This document shows positions 6,249 through 8,300 of a stretch of 8,300 nt of DNA, piece by piece. The notes under the pieces were generated by a model. That model saw nothing but the letters and a program-made list of their open reading frames with translations, had not been told where the DNA came from and searched no databases. The position numbers and the translations under genes are program-made. Every line of letters begins with the position of its first letter. Positions within the stretch are counted from its first letter, which is position 1. The stretch covers positions 11,670-19,969 of the forward strand of contig DMKK01000156.1 in assembly GCA_003454335.1 (NCBI GenBank), given 5' to 3'. Source of the stretch: Gammaproteobacteria bacterium (GTDB lineage Bacteria > Pseudomonadota > Gammaproteobacteria > UBA9214).

Positions 6249-8257
6249 GCGCACCGGAATCCGTGCACCGGCGTGCACGGGAGCTGCATGAGCAGTTGCA
6301 TGAACATAACTACCGTTATTACACCAAAGATGATCCACTGATTAGCGATGCGGAGTATGACGAATTACTCCGCGAGCTGCAGTCATTCGAAGCACAATAC
6401 CCGGAACTGATTACCGCTGATTCTCCTACCCAACGTGTGGGCGCTGCTCCACTGAAAGGGTTTGGTGAGGTGCGTCACGCGGTGCGCATGCTGTCGCTGG
6501 CTAACGCCATGGCAGATGACGAGCTTGCCAGTTTCGACCAGCGTGTGTGTCGGGAACTTGAAACAGATGAAGTTGAATATGCAGCTGAACCCAAGCTGGA
6601 TGGCCTGGCAGTCAGTCTGCTGTATCAGGACGGCCGCCTGGTGCGGGCGGCTACTCGTGGTGACGGGGAGACCGGTGAGGACATAACGCAGAATATACGT
6701 ACCCTGAATTCTGTGCCCCTGATGCTTGCCGGCAAGGGGATTCCCGCGACCCTGGAAGTACGGGGCGAGGTCTATATCTCCCACGCCGGTTTCAAGGAAT
6801 TGCTACAGCAGGCAGAAGCAAGCGGGAAGAAGCCGCCAGTGAATCCGCGGAACGCAGCGGCCGGCAGTCTGCGCCAGCTGGATCCGGCCATCACGGCACA
6901 GCGCCCGCTGGAGATGTTCTGTTACGGGATCGGCAAGGTGACTGGCGGATCGCTGGCGGCTACCCATACCGGGACTCTGGACCGGCTGGAAGACTGGCGT
7001 TTGCCCGTCTATGGGGATATCGAAAGTGTCGCCGGGATAGACGGTTGTCGGGATTATTTTAATCGCTATGAACAGCTGCGTGATGATCTGCCCTTTGATA
7101 TTGATGGCGTTGTCTTTAAGGTTAATCGACTTGACCAGCAGGAACGGATGGGGTTTACACAACGGGCTCCAAGTTGGGCAATTGCCCGAAAATTCCCGGC
7201 AGAGGAGCGCGAAACCATGGTTCTGGGAATTGATATCCAGGTTGGGCGCACCGGTGCGCTGACACCGGTGGCCCGGTTGAAGCAAGTATTTGTCGGTGGT
7301 GTCACGGTGACCAACGCCACCCTGCATAATGAAGACGAGATCCGGCGCAAGGATGTGCGTGTCGGTGACCATGTGATTGTACGCCGCGCCGGTGATGTCA
7401 TCCCGGAAGTGGCGCGGGTGGTGATTGAGAAGCGTAACAGGGGTGCAGCAAAGTTTCATATGCCGATGCACTGTCCCGTGTGCGGGTCACAGGTAACCCG
7501 TGCAGAGGGGGAGGCTGTTACACGATGTTCAGGTGGATTGTTTTGCCCGGCACAGCGCAAGGAAGCCATAAAGCACTTTGCCTCCAGGCGTGCCATGGAT
7601 ATAGAAGGTCTTGGCGACAAGCTGGTCGAGCAACTTGTCGACGCGACGCTGATTGATGATGTCAGTGACCTGTACCGACTGACTGTTGATGAAATCGCCG
7701 GGCTTGACCGCATGGCAGAGAAGTCTGCTGCCAACCTGGTTGCTGCGCTGGGCAGTAGCAGGACAACCACGCTGGGACGATTTGTATTTTCACTGGGTAT
7801 CCGTGGAGTGGGTGAGGCGACTGCGCAGCTCCTGGCGCAGGAATTTGGCGGGATTGAGTCGCTGATGGTGGCCGATATAGAGACGCTAGAGACGATTCAT
7901 GACATCGGTCCGGTCGTGGCGCAACATATTATTGATTTCTTCGGGGAACAGCACAATCGCGATGTGATCGGAAAATTACGCGAGGCTGGCGTCAGCTGGC
8001 CAGCTGTCGAAAATCGCCGTACACAGCCGCTGGCGGACAAGACCTTCGTGCTGACAGGCGCACTCTCCATGCCACGTACCGAGCTGAAGGAAAAGCTGCA
8101 GGCGCTGGGTGCAAAAGTGTCGGGTAGTGTTTCGAAAAAGACCGATTATGTGGTGGTCGGTGAGAACCCTGGTTCCAAGCACGACAAGGCGCTGAAACTG
8201 GGCGTGACAGTCCTTGATGAGGCGGAGTGTCTGGAATTGATAGCAGGTATGATCTGA
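6245..8257 (+). CDS. ligA: NAD+-dependent DNA ligase LigA
   Basis: LigA joins nicks with a 3'-OH and 5'-phosphate in duplex DNA, using NAD+ as the AMP donor. It is the replicative ligase that seals Okazaki fragments and also acts in repair. All family parts are present in 670 residues, close to the E. coli length of 671. The NMN-binding Ia domain covers about 1-70 (HNYRYY and DAEYDELL at 21-42). The adenylation domain has KLDG at 117-120, where K117 takes AMP, RGDGETGEDIT at 138-148, EVRGEVY at 171-177, DIDGVVFK at 285-292 and K316. An OB-fold domain follows at about 320-400. A four-cysteine zinc finger uses C410, C413, C428 and C434. Helix-hairpin-helix repeats lie at about 450-580, and a BRCT domain at about 595-670 (KTFVLTGAL near the start). 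No damage is seen. It is coupled to zipA by the 4-bp overlap. No terminator is visible in the 43 bases left. Confidence 0.98.
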   Translation: MSAPESVHRRARELHEQLHEHNYRYYTKDDPLISDAEYDELLRELQSFEAQYPELITADSPTQRVGAAPLKGFGEVRHAVRMLSLANAMADDELASFDQRVCRELETDEVEYAAEPKLDGLAVSLLYQDGRLVRAATRGDGETGEDITQNIRTLNSVPLMLAGKGIPATLEVRGEVYISHAGFKELLQQAEASGKKPPVNPRNAAAGSLRQLDPAITAQRPLEMFCYGIGKVTGGSLAATHTGTLDRLEDWRLPVYGDIESVAGIDGCRDYFNRYEQLRDDLPFDIDGVVFKVNRLDQQERMGFTQRAPSWAIARKFPAEERETMVLGIDIQVGRTGALTPVARLKQVFVGGVTVTNATLHNEDEIRRKDVRVGDHVIVRRAGDVIPEVARVVIEKRNRGAAKFHMPMHCPVCGSQVTRAEGEAVTRCSGGLFCPAQRKEAIKHFASRRAMDIEGLGDKLVEQLVDATLIDDVSDLYRLTVDEIAGLDRMAEKSAANLVAALGSSRTTTLGRFVFSLGIRGVGEATAQLLAQEFGGIESLMVADIETLETIHDIGPVVAQHIIDFFGEQHNRDVIGKLREAGVSWPAVENRRTQPLADKTFVLTGALSMPRTELKEKLQALGAKVSGSVSKKTDYVVVGENPGSKHDKALKLGVTVLDEAECLELIAGMI

Positions 8258-8300
8258 TTAAGTGAGCTATTCTTGTTGTGATTGATGCGCTTCGCCTGCA

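Noticed and set aside
6803..7471. Open frame of 222 codons on the minus strand inside ligA
   Set aside because: It is fully opposite conserved ligase motifs, with no family resemblance, and is best explained as a shadow of ligA.
1..8300. Mobile element, CRISPR array or defence island
   Set aside because: No transposase, integrase, phage gene, regularly spaced repeat array or toxin-antitoxin pair is present; all main genes are conserved housekeeping or metabolic genes with similar composition.

Overview
The window looks like chromosomal housekeeping DNA from a moderately GC-rich gammaproteobacterium. The strongest clue is the run smc-zipA-ligA. ZipA is a gammaproteobacterial division protein, and smc next to zipA and ligA is the order known from Pseudomonas-type genomes that carry SMC, whereas enterics and vibrios use MukBEF. 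The short, single-domain QueF argues against an enteric, Vibrio or Pseudomonas source. It fits better with a purple-sulfur-bacterium-like or related early-branching gammaproteobacterium, but this placement is inference.

Layout. Positions 1-90 hold REP-like repeat units (two direct, one inverted) that run into the 3' end of the first gene. Positions 67-1353 (minus strand) encode a short FGGY-family carbohydrate kinase, and 1404-1793 (minus) encode QueF of queuosine biosynthesis. The two lie 50 bp apart in the same direction, with queF first, so they may share a transcript. The 118-bp divergent region 1794-1911 contains promoter-like elements facing both ways that overlap each other. On the plus strand follow smc (1912-5424), zipA (5520-6248) and ligA (6245-8257). 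The last two overlap by ATGA, and 95 bp separate smc from zipA. The final 43 bp (8258-8300) show no gene, RNA or terminator that I can support.

Function. The rightward genes serve the chromosome cycle: SMC organises and helps segregate the chromosome, ZipA anchors FtsZ to the membrane at the division site, and LigA seals nicks during replication and repair. The leftward genes are metabolic: QueF makes preQ1 for tRNA modification, and the kinase probably phosphorylates a free sugar such as D-ribulose. I see no functional link between these two beyond their arrangement.

I found no mobile element, CRISPR array, RNA gene, defence system or clearly undescribed system. The points most worth a second look are the repeat that supplies the kinase C-terminus, the interleaved divergent promoters with paired AAGCTT sites, and the single-domain QueF next to an orphan kinase.
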